Assembly (NCBI GenBank): GCA_036501365.1 | Contig: DASYAL010000065.1 | Coordinates: forward strand, 1-64,000 | Length of the DNA: 64,000 bases | Source: CAIKMD01 sp036501365 | GTDB taxonomy: Bacteria > Pseudomonadota > Alphaproteobacteria > ATCC43930 > CGMCC-115725 | Direction: 5' to 3' | Shown: piece by piece, positions 17,439 through 26,498 of the stretch | How positions within the stretch are numbered: the stretch's first letter is position 1 | Layout: every line of letters starts with the position of its first letter | Notes under the pieces: model-generated | What the model was told of the DNA's origin: nothing | Seen by the model: the letters and a program-made list of their open reading frames with translations, nothing else | The model's database searches: none | Position numbers and translations under genes: made by a program

Positions 17439-18833
17439 TCAGGCCGGCAAATGCACGCGGACGCGCAGCCCGCCCTGCGGCGAACCTTCGAGGGTCACGT
17501 CGCCGCCCTGGCCGCGCGCCAGGTCGCGCGCGATGGTGAGGCCGAGTCCCAGCCCGCCGGTATTCGGATTGCGCGCCGCATCGAGCCGGTAGAACGGCCG
17601 GAACACGCTCTCGCGCTGCTCGGCCGGGATGCCCGGCCCGTCGTCGTCGACGGTGATGTCGAAGCCGTCGCGCACGGTCACGCCGGCGATCCAGATATGC
17701 TTGCCGTAGCGCCGCGCATTGGCGACGAGATTGCCGATGCAGCGGCGCGTCGCATCGGGCCGGAGCGGCATCACATGGCGCTCGGGCAGGGCGACGAAGA
17801 TCGGCGGCCCGTCGCGCTGCGCCAGCGCGGCCAGCTCATCGATCAGCGGCACGATGTCGGTTTCGCGCTCGCCCTCTTCGCCCTCGCCGCGCGCAAAGTC
17901 GAGATAGCCTTGCACCATGCGCTGCATCGCGGCGACGTCGGATTTGAGCTCGGCGACGCTCGAATCGTCCTTCATCAGCTCGAGCGCGAGCCGCATCCGG
18001 GTCAGCGGCGTGCGCAGATCGTGCGACACGCCGGCCAGCATCTCGGTGCGCTGGGTGATCTGGCGCTGCAGCCGATCGCGCATCTTGATGAAGGCGCGCG
18101 CCGCCTGGCGCACCTCGGTCGCGCCTTCGGGCTTGAAATTCGGCACGTCGCGGCCCTTGCCGAGCGAATCCGCCGCCGCGGCGAGACGCTGCAGCGATCT
18201 CACCTGGTTGCGCATGAAGACCGAGGCGATGCTCAAAAGCACCAGCGACGAGCCCGCCATCCACAAGACGAACAGCGACGAGGTCGGGGTCGAGAGGCGC
18301 TTGCGCGGTACCGCGATCTGCATCACTCCGGTCGGCATCGCGACCGAAACCAGGAGATCGCGCGGGTCGAAATCGCCGTCGATCTCGAACGGGCGGCCGA
18401 CACGCTCGACCATCGCCTGGGCGAGCAGCTCCTCGGTCCCGCCGCCCGTGGTCCGCTGCATGCCGCCGGGCAGGGTCTCGCCGCTGCGGAAACCGTAGGC
18501 CAGCTCGGTCACGTCGTCGGCGCGGGTGAGCAGCCGCGTGCGCTCCGCCGGACTCGCGGCGCTGCTGATGGCATCGAGGGTGAAGCCGATATCGCCGGCG
18601 ACCGCGGTGGACAGGCGGCGCTCGACCGTGTCCCAGATCCGATCGTAGAACACCCAGGTCGCGAGCAGCTCGACGATCACCATCGGCAAGACGATGATGA
18701 GCAGCGAGCGGCCCCAGAGCGAGCGCGGCAGGACGCGCTTGAACCAGCGGCGATGCGTGTCGCCGCCGAGCGCCGCCGGCGCCGGAAAGAGCGGCAGCCG
18801 CTCTTGCGCGCGGTCAATCGGGCTTGAGGACAT
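17439..18833 (-). CDS. EnvZ-type sensor histidine kinase with HAMP domain
   Basis: Inner-membrane sensor kinase of 464 residues. TM1 is about residues 43-63, a periplasmic domain follows to about 185, TM2 is 187-207, then HAMP, the dimerisation domain with phospho-accepting His271 in AGVSHDLRTPLTRM, and an HATPase domain with GNLVANARRYG, DDGPGIP and GLGLGLTIARDLARGQGG. It overlaps the response regulator by 20 bases and is surely its partner. The periplasmic domain gives no clue to the signal. R. capsulatus petPR lacks an adjacent kinase, so the kinase-regulator-MarR arrangement here is informative. Confidence 0.93.
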   Translation of the reverse strand: MSSSPIDRAQERLPLFPAPAALGGDTHRRWFKRVLPRSLWGRSLLIIVLPMVIVELLATWVFYDRIWDTVERRLSTAVAGDIGFTLDAISSAASPAERTRLLTRADDVTELAYGFRSGETLPGGMQRTTGGGTEELLAQAMVERVGRPFEIDGDFDPRDLLVSVAMPTGVMQIAVPRKRLSTPTSSLFVLWMAGSSLVLLSIASVFMRNQVRSLQRLAAAADSLGKGRDVPNFKPEGATEVRQAARAFIKMRDRLQRQITQRTEMLAGVSHDLRTPLTRMRLALELMKDDSSVAELKSDVAAMQRMVQGYLDFARGEGEEGERETDIVPLIDELAALAQRDGPPIFVALPERHVMPLRPDATRRCIGNLVANARRYGKHIWIAGVTVRDGFDITVDDDGPGIPAEQRESVFRPFYRLDAARNPNTGGLGLGLTIARDLARGQGGDVTLEGSPQGGLRVRVHLPA

Positions 18834-19518
18834 AGCCGGTGCCGCGCACGGTCTGGAGATAGCGGGGGAATTTCGGGTCGCGCTCGATCTTGCGCCGCAG
18901 CCGCGTCATCTGCACGTCGACGGTGCGCAGGTTGCCGCTGCATTGCGCCTCGAGCGACAGCGCCTCGCGCGACACCGCCTCGCCCGGCTTGCGCGCCAGC
19001 GCCGCCAGCAGCGCCGCCTCGGCCGCGGTCAGATGCACGGCGTCCTCGCCGCGATAGAGCGCGCCGCGCTTCAAGTCGAAGCGCAAGCCGCCGAGCCGCA
19101 GCTCTTCCGCCGCCGCGGGCGGCGCCGCGATCACGCGCTGCAGGATGTTGCGGATGCGCAGCACCAGCTCGCGCGGCTCGAACGGCTTGGTGAGATAGTC
19201 GTCGGCACCGCGCTCCAGCCCGTCGATGCGGTTCTCGGGCTCGGCCATCGCCGTCAGCAACAGGATCGGCACGGCGCTCGATTGGCGCAGGCTCTCGGTG
19301 AGGTCGAGACCGCTCTCGCCCGGCATCATCACATCGACGATCAGCAGGTCGAAAGCGAGGCTTTGCAGCTTCACGCGCGCCTCGGCGGCGTCGCCCGCGG
19401 TGGTGACGCGAAAGCCCGATTCGACGAGATAGCGGCGCAGCAGATCGCGCAGCCGCTCGTCGTCGTCGATCACCAGGAGATGGGCTTCGGCCGAGTCGCC
19501 CGAAGTCGCGCCGTTCAT
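18814..19518 (-). CDS. OmpR/PetR-like response regulator
   Basis: A 234-residue response regulator with an N-terminal receiver (acidic pocket VIDDDERLRD, phospho-acceptor Asp62 in IVDVMMPG, LLTAMAEPEN, conserved lysine in YLTKPFEP) and a C-terminal winged helix (TAAEAALLAALARKPG ... RTVDVQMTRLRRKIERDP ... VRGTGYVLKPD). The start is the ATG at 19518; the upstream extension is antisense to the MarR gene. It lies between its kinase and a MarR regulator. The pairing with a MarR protein resembles PetR/PetP of Rhodobacter, needed there for cytochrome bc1 expression; that equivalence is inference. Confidence 0.92.
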   Translation of the reverse strand: MNGATSGDSAEAHLLVIDDDERLRDLLRRYLVESGFRVTTAGDAAEARVKLQSLAFDLLIVDVMMPGESGLDLTESLRQSSAVPILLLTAMAEPENRIDGLERGADDYLTKPFEPRELVLRIRNILQRVIAAPPAAAEELRLGGLRFDLKRGALYRGEDAVHLTAAEAALLAALARKPGEAVSREALSLEAQCSGNLRTVDVQMTRLRRKIERDPKFPRYLQTVRGTGYVLKPD

Positions 19519-19570
19519 CCGATCATTATACACCGGGGCGTCCCGGCGCGCCCCGCTGAGCAAGATGGGC

Positions 19571-20059
19571 TCAGCGCCCGCGCCGGAACCGGCTGCGGTC
19601 GAGATCGCTCTGGATGATGCCGAGCATGACCTTGCGGAAGCCCTCGACGGCATGGGCGCCGGCTTCGCCATAGGCGCGCTCGATGCGCTGGCGCTGGTTC
19701 TCGGAGAGCTCGCGCTCCAAGTCGGTGCCGGCCGGGGTGAGCTGCAGCAGCCGCTGGCGGCGGTCGCTCTTGCCGGTGTGCTGGACGATGAAGCCCTGGC
19801 GCACGAGCTGGCCGAGGACGCGGGCGAGGCTTTGCTTGGTGATGCGCAGAATGCCCAAGAGCTCGCTGACGCTCATCTGCGGATGGCGGCCGACGAAATA
19901 GATCACGCGGTGATGGGCGCGGCCGAAGCCATAGCGCGACAGGATCGTGTCAGGCTCGGCGGTGAAATCGCGATAGGCGTAAAACAGCAACTCGATGCCC
20001 TGGCGCAGCTCGTCTTCATGCGGGCTGGTGACGCTTTCGACGGACTTTACGTCAGACAT
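19571..20059 (-). CDS. MarR-family regulator, PetP/LdtR-like
   Basis: A 162-residue winged-helix regulator. The MarR core is visible: LSRYGFGRAHHRVIYFVGRH, then the recognition region MSVSELLGILRITKQSLARV and the wing GFIVQHTGKSDRRQRLLQLT. It is transcribed divergently from ilvE across a 99-base gap that holds the ilvE promoter, and in the same direction as the response regulator and kinase behind it. PetP and LdtR are the closest known types recalled. Autoregulation and control of ilvE are plausible but not shown. Confidence 0.88.
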   Translation of the reverse strand: MSDVKSVESVTSPHEDELRQGIELLFYAYRDFTAEPDTILSRYGFGRAHHRVIYFVGRHPQMSVSELLGILRITKQSLARVLGQLVRQGFIVQHTGKSDRRQRLLQLTPAGTDLERELSENQRQRIERAYGEAGAHAVEGFRKVMLGIIQSDLDRSRFRRGR

Positions 20060-20060
20060 G

Positions 20061-20089
20061 TTGACATATTTTTAGCAGGGTTGTTACAT
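20061..20089 (+). promoter_or_regulatory. sigma-70-like promoter facing ilvE
   Basis: TTGACA, a 17-base spacer and TTACAT, pointing toward ilvE in the divergent marR-ilvE gap. ACATGT occurs at both edges (20056 and 20086), flanking the promoter, which could be regulator half-sites for the adjacent MarR protein. Confidence 0.5.
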
Positions 20090-20158
20090 GTTCGGCAAGC
20101 GCAGAAGTCCCATATAAAAACGATTCAGGTCGAGCGACACGCACGAGGACCGCGGAGC

Positions 20159-21061
20159 ATGGCGACAGCGACAAGACCTTTCGACGAGCGCGACGGCACG
20201 ATCTGGTTCGACGGCAAGCTGGTGCCGTGGCGCGACGCCAAGGTTCATGTCCTGACCCATGCGCTCCATTACGCGAGCTCCGTCTTCGAAGGCGAGCGCA
20301 TCTATAACGGCCGCATCTTCAAGCTGCGCGAGCACAGCCAGCGGCTGATCGATTCGGCGTGCATCCTCGGCTTCACCATTCCCTGGAGCCTGGAGGAGAT
20401 CGAAGCCGCCTCGAACGAGACCGTGCGCGCCTCCGGCGTGGCCGACGGCTATGTCCGCCCGATCGCCTGGCGCGGGCCGGAGCAGATGGGCGTCTCGGCG
20501 CAGCTCACCAAGATTCACATGGCGATCGCGGTGTGGGACGACTGGAAGGCTTATTTCACGCCCGAGGCGCGCTCCAAGGGCATCCGCATGGCGTGGTCGA
20601 AATGGGCGCGGCCCGCGCCCACCACCGCGCCGACCGCGGCGAAATGCTCCGGCCTCTATATGATCTGCACCCTCTCCAAGCACGCCGCCGAGGCCGAAGG
20701 CTTCGATGACGCGCTGATGCTCGACTGGCGCGGCCAGGTCGCCGAGGCGACCGGGGCCAACATCTTTCTCGGCATCGACGGCGTGTTGCACACGCCGACG
20801 CCCGATTGCTTCCTCGACGGCATCACGCGGCGCGCGGCGATGGGCCTCGCCACGGCGCGGCAGATCAAGGTGATCGAGCGCGCGATCATGCCCGACGAGC
20901 TGAAGCAGGCGCAGGAAGTCTTCGTCACCGGCTCCGCCGCCGAGGTGACGCCGGTGACGCAGATCGGCGAGCACAAGTTCCCGGTCGGACCGATCACCAA
21001 GCAGTTGATGGCGGATTTCGACAAGCTGGTGCGGACGCCCGAAACCGTCGGCGCGAAGTAA
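20159..21061 (+). CDS. ilvE: branched-chain amino-acid aminotransferase
   Basis: PLP enzyme of fold type IV that transfers amino groups to the keto acids of valine, leucine and isoleucine. The 300-residue protein shows GTIWFDGKLVPWRDAKVHVL, the HYASSVFEGERIYNG segment, the PLP lysine region TAPTAAKCSGLYM and the cofactor loop VAEATGANIFLG with FVTGSAAEVTPV. The start is the ATG after GAGGACCGCGGAGC; an open stretch upstream is antisense to the MarR gene. A palindromic repeat follows. Confidence 0.95.
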   Translation: MATATRPFDERDGTIWFDGKLVPWRDAKVHVLTHALHYASSVFEGERIYNGRIFKLREHSQRLIDSACILGFTIPWSLEEIEAASNETVRASGVADGYVRPIAWRGPEQMGVSAQLTKIHMAIAVWDDWKAYFTPEARSKGIRMAWSKWARPAPTTAPTAAKCSGLYMICTLSKHAAEAEGFDDALMLDWRGQVAEATGANIFLGIDGVLHTPTPDCFLDGITRRAAMGLATARQIKVIERAIMPDELKQAQEVFVTGSAAEVTPVTQIGEHKFPVGPITKQLMADFDKLVRTPETVGAK

Positions 21062-21088
21062 GCGCGGCCTGCGCCCGCCTTTCATCTT

Positions 21089-21165
21089 CGTCATTGCGAG
21101 CAACCATCGGGAGCGAAGCAATCCAGAATTGCGTGGACGCGCTGGATCGCTTCGCTCGCAGCGAC
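21089..21165. repeat. dispersed CGTCATTGCGAG palindrome, copy 2
   Basis: Starts CGTCATTGCGAG and runs through GAGCGAAGCAATCCAG, a short loop, then CTGGATCGCTTCGCTCGCA to a diverged end (GCGACAG instead of ATGACG). It lies between the convergent ends of ilvE and moaE, the same type of site as copy 1. Confidence 0.8.
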
Positions 21166-21178
21166 AGATAATTATGCG

Positions 21179-21631
21179 CTAATCGGCTTTCCACCGCGCC
21201 GCGGCCTGATCGTCGCTGTCCTTGGCCTCGACCCAGCGCGGCCCGGATTCGGTGTCTTCGAGCTTCCAGAACGGCGCCTGGGTCTTCAGCCAGTCGATCA
21301 GGAAGCGGCAGGCATCGAAGGCCGCGTCGCGATGCGCCGAGGCGGTGATGACCAGCACGATGCGATCGCCGGGCTTCAATTCGCCATAGCGATGGACGAT
21401 CAGCACCGCGTCGAGCGGCCAGCGCTGCTTCGCCTCGGCCTCGATCGCTTCGAGCGCGCGCTCGGTCATGCCCGGATAATGCTCGAGCGTCATCGCCTTA
21501 ATCTTCTCGGCGCCCGCCATCTCGCGCACCAGGCCGATGAAGGAGACGACGCCGCCGATATCGCTCCGGCCGCGCGTCAGCGCCGCGATCTCATGGCCGG
21601 GATCGAAATCCTCGCGCTGGACGCGGATCAT
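21179..21631 (-). CDS. moaE: molybdopterin synthase catalytic subunit
   Basis: Large subunit of molybdopterin synthase, transferring sulfur from the MoaD C-terminus to precursor Z. The 150-residue product starts MIRVQREDFDPG; the active-site region is RYGELKPGDRIVLVITASAH and the C-terminal KTQAPFWKLEDTESGPRWVE is diagnostic. It begins four bases after the moaD stop, so the two subunits are made from one transcript. An earlier in-frame start would lie within moaD and lacks similarity. Confidence 0.94.
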   Translation of the reverse strand: MIRVQREDFDPGHEIAALTRGRSDIGGVVSFIGLVREMAGAEKIKAMTLEHYPGMTERALEAIEAEAKQRWPLDAVLIVHRYGELKPGDRIVLVITASAHRDAAFDACRFLIDWLKTQAPFWKLEDTESGPRWVEAKDSDDQAAARWKAD

Positions 21632-21635
21632 CGCC

Positions 21636-21887
21636 TCAGCCTCCGGTGACCGGCGGGAAGAGCGCGACCTCGTCGCCGGGCGCGACGCCATGCGCGTAGC
21701 CGACATATTCGCGATTGACGGCGACGCGGACGAGCTTCGGATTGCTCAGCGCCGCGGCGTAGTTCGGCCCGCGCGTCTTCAGCCAATCGACGAGCTGCGC
21801 CACGGTCGCGACCGAGCCCGGCGGATCGAGATTTTCTTCCGCGGTGCCGATCTTCTGCCGCAGCGTAGCGAAATAGAGGAGTTTCAT
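21636..21887 (-). CDS. moaD: molybdopterin synthase sulfur-carrier subunit
   Basis: Ubiquitin-like 83-residue sulfur carrier. It starts MKLLYFATLRQKIG and ends FPPVTGG; the terminal Gly-Gly is thiocarboxylated and inserted into MoaE. VRVAVNREYVGYAHGVAPGD is the usual central strand. Upstream is a 224-base gap to moeA containing no gene. Confidence 0.94.
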   Translation of the reverse strand: MKLLYFATLRQKIGTAEENLDPPGSVATVAQLVDWLKTRGPNYAAALSNPKLVRVAVNREYVGYAHGVAPGDEVALFPPVTGG

Positions 21888-22111
21888 AGGACTAATTTAG
21901 GTTGTTCTTCCGGCCAATAGAACCATGCGGGCAAAACATCGTGGATCCTTCGACTTCGCTCAGGATGAGGATAGAGGGTGCGCCGCATGAGCGGTGCACA
22001 ACGCCGCCATAATTTCTCCTCACCCTAAGGCGAGCCGGGGCGCAGCGCAGGCGTCGTCGCCCTTCGTCACGCTCAGGCGGCGCACGACGCCTCGACGACG
22101 AAAGTTTCGGC

Positions 22112-23368
22112 CTAAGGAATCACTTCGCTGAAGGGCAGGAAGTCGACTGCCATGCCGGGCTCGAGCTTGGTGACGCCCTCGGCGATCTCGGCGAGGCCGT
22201 CGCTCTCGACCATCGAGGTGAGGATGCCGGCGCCGTCGCGCGCGAATTTCTCGGCGATCCAGCCGCCGTCGCCGTCGCGCACCAGCCGCGCGCGGACATA
22301 TTCGGTGCGGTTGGGGCGCTTCTTGTAATCGAAGCCGGCGCGCACGCGGTAGAGCTTGGGGCCGGCATCGACCGCGCCGGAGAGCAGCAGCAGCAGCGGC
22401 CGCGCCAGGAGGAAGAACGTCACCATCACCGCGACCGGATTGCCGGGCAGGCCGACGAACGGCACGCGGCCGATCTGGCCCATCGCCACCGGCCGCCCCG
22501 GCTTGATCGCCAGACGCCAGAAATGCAGCTTGCCGGTCGCCTCGACCGCGGCTTTGACGTGATCCTCCTCGCCGGTCGACATCCCGCCCGAGGTCAGCAC
22601 CAGATCATGCGTCTTCGCGGCCGCATCGAGCGCTTCGCGCACAATTTCGGGCTGGTCGGCGAGGATGCCGAGATCCGAGACCGCGGCGCCGAGCCCCGCG
22701 AGCAGCGCTTGCAGCGTGTAGCGGTTGGCGTCGTAGATCGCGCCCAGCGACAGCGCGTTGCCGGGCTCGCGCAACTCGTCGCCGGTCGAGAACAGCGCGA
22801 CCTTGAGCGGGCGATAGACCGCGAGCGAGGTGAGCCCGAGCGAGGCGGCGAGGCCGATCTCCTGTGCCCGCAAGCGGCGTCCCGCGCCGAGGACGAGCGT
22901 GCCGGCTTTGACGTCCTCGCCGGCACTGCGGCAATTGGCGCCGCGCTTGATGCCGGCGGGGATGGTCACGGCGCCGTTGGCGACGCGGCAATCCTCCTGC
23001 ATCAGCACCGTGTCGGTGCCGTGCGGCAGCAGCGCGCCGGTGAAGACGCGGATCGCGCTCATCGGCGGCACGGCCTCGCGCAGCGGATGGCCGGCGGCGG
23101 CGCGGCCGCCGAGCGGCAACACGGTCTCCGCGCCGGGAACGAGATCGTCGAAGCGCACCGCGTAGCCGTCGACGGCGACGTTGTCGGCCGGCGGCACGTC
23201 GCTGGTCGCGACCAGCGGCGCGGCGAGGATGCGGCCGGCGGCGTCCTTCAGCGCGACGCGCTCGGCCTCGGCGACCGGCGCCAGCTTCTCCTTCAAGAGC
23301 GCCAGCGCGGCGGCGGCCGACATCAGCTCGCCGCCGAAGGCGAAGCAATCGTCACTGAGCTGCGCCAC
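22112..23368 (-). CDS. moeA: molybdopterin molybdenumtransferase
   Basis: Inserts molybdate into adenylylated molybdopterin, the last common step of Mo-cofactor synthesis. A GTG start at 23368 is chosen because it yields the family N-terminus VAQLSDDCFAFGG; the later ATG at 23323 would drop it. Conserved stretches are DVPPADNVAVDGYAVR, the central SGGMSTGEEDHVKAAVE, KPGRPVAMGQI and GLPGNPVAVMV. The 418-residue product overlaps mobB by 17 bases. It supplies cofactor for the two molybdoenzymes in this window (35506 and 42597). Confidence 0.93.
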   Translation of the reverse strand: MAQLSDDCFAFGGELMSAAAALALLKEKLAPVAEAERVALKDAAGRILAAPLVATSDVPPADNVAVDGYAVRFDDLVPGAETVLPLGGRAAAGHPLREAVPPMSAIRVFTGALLPHGTDTVLMQEDCRVANGAVTIPAGIKRGANCRSAGEDVKAGTLVLGAGRRLRAQEIGLAASLGLTSLAVYRPLKVALFSTGDELREPGNALSLGAIYDANRYTLQALLAGLGAAVSDLGILADQPEIVREALDAAAKTHDLVLTSGGMSTGEEDHVKAAVEATGKLHFWRLAIKPGRPVAMGQIGRVPFVGLPGNPVAVMVTFFLLARPLLLLLSGAVDAGPKLYRVRAGFDYKKRPNRTEYVRARLVRDGDGGWIAEKFARDGAGILTSMVESDGLAEIAEGVTKLEPGMAVDFLPFSEVIP

Positions 23369-23876
23369 GGTCCTGTACCACGATGCGAAGATGATCGAGG
23401 ATGAAATCGGCGATCGCGCCGACATCGTCGAGCGCGAAGCGTGGCAGAGCGCCGAGCCCGGCGATCGGCAGATCCGAGGCGACCGCGACGATATTGTCGT
23501 CTTCGAGCGCCAGCAGCGGCTTGCCGAGCGACGGGCGGTGGATTTCGAGCTTCGGCATCGCGGCGCGTTTGAAGCCCTCGGCGATGACGAGATCGACCGG
23601 CGACATATGACCCAGCAGCTCCTCGAGCGACGGCTCGGCGGCGCCGCGCAGCTCATGCATCAGCGCCCAGCGCCGCACGGAGGCGATCATTACCTCGGTC
23701 GCGCCGGCCTCGCGGTGGCGATGGCTGTCCTTGCCGGGTTGGTCGACGTCGAATTCGTGATGCGCGTGCTTGACCGTCGAGACCGTGACGCCGCGCTGCA
23801 GCAGCGCCGGGAGCAATCGCGTCATCAGGGTGGTCTTGCCGCTCCCGCTCCAACCGGCGAGGCCGAAAATGTGCAT
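23352..23876 (-). CDS. mobB: molybdopterin-guanine dinucleotide biosynthesis protein B
   Basis: GTP-binding accessory protein for MGD cofactor formation. The P-loop GWSGSGKTT is at residues 8-16, followed by VSTVKHAHHEFDVDQPGKDS and the switch-like LVIAEGFKRAAMPKLEIHR. The length (174 residues) is normal. It starts three bases after the end of pgsA on the same strand, and overlaps moeA. MobA itself is not in the window. Confidence 0.93.
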   Translation of the reverse strand: MHIFGLAGWSGSGKTTLMTRLLPALLQRGVTVSTVKHAHHEFDVDQPGKDSHRHREAGATEVMIASVRRWALMHELRGAAEPSLEELLGHMSPVDLVIAEGFKRAAMPKLEIHRPSLGKPLLALEDDNIVAVASDLPIAGLGALPRFALDDVGAIADFILDHLRIVVQDRGAAQ

Positions 23877-23879
23877 GCG

Positions 23880-24512
23880 CTAGACCGAAGTCGCCTGGCT
23901 GCGCTTGGCGGCTTTCATCGCCCCGGCTTTGACCCGCGCATCCTGCCGGAGCGTCTCCGCGACATTCACATGGACGATGCCGGCATGAAGATATTGGTAG
24001 CCGGTGACGAGGGTAAAGCCGGCGGCGATCCAGAGCAGCCCTTCGCCGAGGAATTTCGCGTGCAGGATCTCGGGCGCGGAATCGCCGACCAGCAACACGC
24101 CGATCGCGATCATCTGCACCGCCGTCTTCCATTTCGCGAGGCTGCTCACCGGCACCTTCACGCGGATGCCGGCGAGATGCTCGCGCAGCCCGGAGACGAG
24201 GATCTCGCGCGACAGGATGACCACCGCCGGCAGCACCGCCCAGGCGGAGATGCGCTGTGTCGCGGTCAGCATCAGCAAGGTCGCCGCCACCAGCACCTTG
24301 TCGGCGATCGGGTCGAGGAACTGGCCCCATTCCGATTGCTGCTGCCAGGCGCGCGCCAGCCGGCCGTCGAGCCAGTCGGTGAAGCCGGCGACGGCGAAGA
24401 TCGCGCAGCCGATCCAAGGTCCCGCCGGCGGATCGAGGTAGAAGGTCGCGACGATCAGCGGCATCGCGAGAATCCGCGACAAGGTCAGCAGATTGGGCAG
24501 GGTGGTCAGCAT
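23880..24512 (-). CDS. pgsA: CDP-diacylglycerol-glycerol-3-phosphate phosphatidyltransferase
   Basis: Inner-membrane enzyme making phosphatidylglycerol phosphate from CDP-diacylglycerol. The 210-residue protein begins MLTTLPNLLTLSRILAMPLI and holds the CDP-alcohol phosphotransferase motif as DWLDGRLAR then EWGQFLDPIADK, with further hydrophobic helices. It follows uvrC by 15 bases; uvrC-pgsA is a conserved neighbourhood. The basic C-terminus (MKAAKRSQATSV) is cytosolic. Confidence 0.94.
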   Translation of the reverse strand: MLTTLPNLLTLSRILAMPLIVATFYLDPPAGPWIGCAIFAVAGFTDWLDGRLARAWQQQSEWGQFLDPIADKVLVAATLLMLTATQRISAWAVLPAVVILSREILVSGLREHLAGIRVKVPVSSLAKWKTAVQMIAIGVLLVGDSAPEILHAKFLGEGLLWIAAGFTLVTGYQYLHAGIVHVNVAETLRQDARVKAGAMKAAKRSQATSV

Positions 24513-24527
24513 CGGCGTGGCGCGATC

Positions 24528-26498
24528 TTAGCCTTCGGCATGAAAATGATCATAAACCTTTTTTGCGACCAATTTACTGATGCCTTCGACTCGTTCGAGA
24601 TCGGCGAGACCGGCGCCGGCGACGCCGCGCGCCGAGCCGAAATGATGGAGCAGCGCCCGCTTGCGCTTGGCACCGATGCCGGGAACCTCGTCCAGCAGCG
24701 AGCGGGTGATCGCCTGGGCGCGGCGCTGGCGGTGGGCGCCGATCGCGAAGCGATGCGCCTCGTCGCGCAGCCGCTGGAGGTAGTAGAGCACCGGGTCCTT
24801 CGGCTCCAAGCTCAAGGGCTCCTCGCCCTCGCGGATGAAACGCTCGCGCCCGGCATTGCGATCCGGCCCCTTGGCGACGCCGACGACCGCGAGGTCGTCG
24901 ATGCCGAGATCGACCAGCACCCGCATCACTGCCGCGACCTGACCCTCGCCGCCGTCGATCAGCACCAGGTCGGGCCAAGTACCGCGGTCGCGCTCGGGAT
25001 CCTCCTTCAAGGCGCGGGAAAAGCGCCGCGTCAGCACCTCGCGCATCATGCCGAAATCGTCGCCCGGCGTGATCTCCTCGGATTTGATGTTGAACTTGCG
25101 GTAGGCGGCTTTGAGGAAGCCTTGCGGGCCGGCGACGATCATCGCCCCGACGGCGAAGGCGCCCTGGATGTGGCTGTTGTCGTAGACCTCGATCCGCTCC
25201 GGCGGCGCGTCGAGGCCGAAGACGTCGGCGACGCCCTGCAGCAGCTTCGCCTGGGCCGCGCCCTCGGCGAGACGCCGCGCCAACGCCTCGCGGGCGTTGA
25301 TCAGCGCCTGCTCGACGAGCTTTTTCTTGTCGCCGCGCTGCGGCGCGACGAGGTCGACCTTGCGTCCGGCGCGGCTCGACAGCGCTTCCATGATCAGCCC
25401 TGCCTCGGCCGGCAGCTCGTTGACGAAGACGCAGGGCGGCGCGACCCGGTTGGCGTAGAACTGGCCGATGAAGGCGCCGAGCATGTCGGCGAGGCCGGTG
25501 TCCTGGGTGTGGCTCGGGAAATAGGCGCGGTTGCCCCAGTTCTGGCCGCCGCGGAAGAAGAACACCTGGACCGAGGAATGCGGCCCCGCCTGATGGCCGG
25601 CGATGACATCGGCATCGCCGAGGCCCTGGATGTTGATGTCCTGCCGGCCCTGGACCTGGGTCAGCGCGCGGATGCGGTCGCGGAGCAACGCCGCGCCCTC
25701 GAAATCGAGCGAATCGGATTTCTCCGTCATGCTGCCGGCGAGCCGCGCCTGCACGTCCTGGCTGCGGCCCTTGAGGAAGGCGCGGGCGTCGTCGACCAGC
25801 TTGGCGTAACCCGCCTGGTCGATCCGGCCGGTGCAGGGCGCGCTGCAGCGCTTGAGCTGGTAGAGCAGGCAGGGCCGGGTGCGGGTGGCGAAATAGCTGT
25901 CGGAGCAGGAGCGCAGCAGGAACGCGCGCTGCAGGGCGACGAGGGTGCGGGTGACCGCGCCGGCCGAGGCGAACGGGCCGAAATAATCGCCGGGCTCGCC
26001 GGTCGCGCCGCGATGCTTGGCGATCTGCGGGAAATCGTGTGCGGTCAGGTGGATATAGGGGAACGACTTGTCGTCGCGCAGCAGCACGTTGTACCGCGGC
26101 ATGAAGCGCTTGATGAGATTGCATTCGAGCAGCAGCGCCTCGACCTCGGTATGGGTAAGCACCACCTCCATCGACCGCGTCTCGGCGACCATGCGCCGCA
26201 AGCGGTTCGGCAGATTGCCGAGATGGGTGTAGTTGGCGACGCGGTTCTTGAGGTTGCTCGCCTTGCCGACATAAAGCGGGTCGCCCTTGGCGTTGAGCAT
26301 GCGATAGACGCCGGGCGAGGGCGGCAAGGTGCGCACCACCTCGCGGATCGCGGCCACGCCCTGCGCGAGCTGGCCGGTCGCGGGGGTGAGCTCGTCGTCT
26401 TCCGCCGGATCGTCTTCCGCCGGCACGTAACCTTCGGGGTCGTCGATCATCGCCTTGCTACTCGGCGCGCCGCTCTTCGGCGCGCCCTCATCGATCAT
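24528..26498 (-). CDS. uvrC: UvrABC excinuclease subunit C
   Basis: Makes both incisions around a DNA lesion in nucleotide excision repair. Of 656 residues, about 55-135 form the GIY-YIG nuclease (SPGVYRMLNAKGDPLYVGKA), which cuts 3'; a Cys-rich segment and UVR motif follow near 200-250; the central domain has the RNase H-like 5' nuclease (IEVYDNSHIQG, LVLIDGGEGQ); the C-terminus carries helix-hairpin-helix repeats (VPGIGAKRKRALLHHFGSAR). About 50 variable N-terminal residues precede the nuclease, so the true start may be slightly downstream. uvrB is 1.1 kb upstream on the same strand. Confidence 0.96.
   Translation of the reverse strand: MIDEGAPKSGAPSSKAMIDDPEGYVPAEDDPAEDDELTPATGQLAQGVAAIREVVRTLPPSPGVYRMLNAKGDPLYVGKASNLKNRVANYTHLGNLPNRLRRMVAETRSMEVVLTHTEVEALLLECNLIKRFMPRYNVLLRDDKSFPYIHLTAHDFPQIAKHRGATGEPGDYFGPFASAGAVTRTLVALQRAFLLRSCSDSYFATRTRPCLLYQLKRCSAPCTGRIDQAGYAKLVDDARAFLKGRSQDVQARLAGSMTEKSDSLDFEGAALLRDRIRALTQVQGRQDINIQGLGDADVIAGHQAGPHSSVQVFFFRGGQNWGNRAYFPSHTQDTGLADMLGAFIGQFYANRVAPPCVFVNELPAEAGLIMEALSSRAGRKVDLVAPQRGDKKKLVEQALINAREALARRLAEGAAQAKLLQGVADVFGLDAPPERIEVYDNSHIQGAFAVGAMIVAGPQGFLKAAYRKFNIKSEEITPGDDFGMMREVLTRRFSRALKEDPERDRGTWPDLVLIDGGEGQVAAVMRVLVDLGIDDLAVVGVAKGPDRNAGRERFIREGEEPLSLEPKDPVLYYLQRLRDEAHRFAIGAHRQRRAQAITRSLLDEVPGIGAKRKRALLHHFGSARGVAGAGLADLERVEGISKLVAKKVYDHFHAEG

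Noticed and set aside
21888..22111. Possible gene or RNA between moeA and moaD
   Set aside because: No coding frame; it contains GGATCCTTCGACTTCGCTCA-type intergenic repeat sequence only, and no foldable RNA family was recognised.
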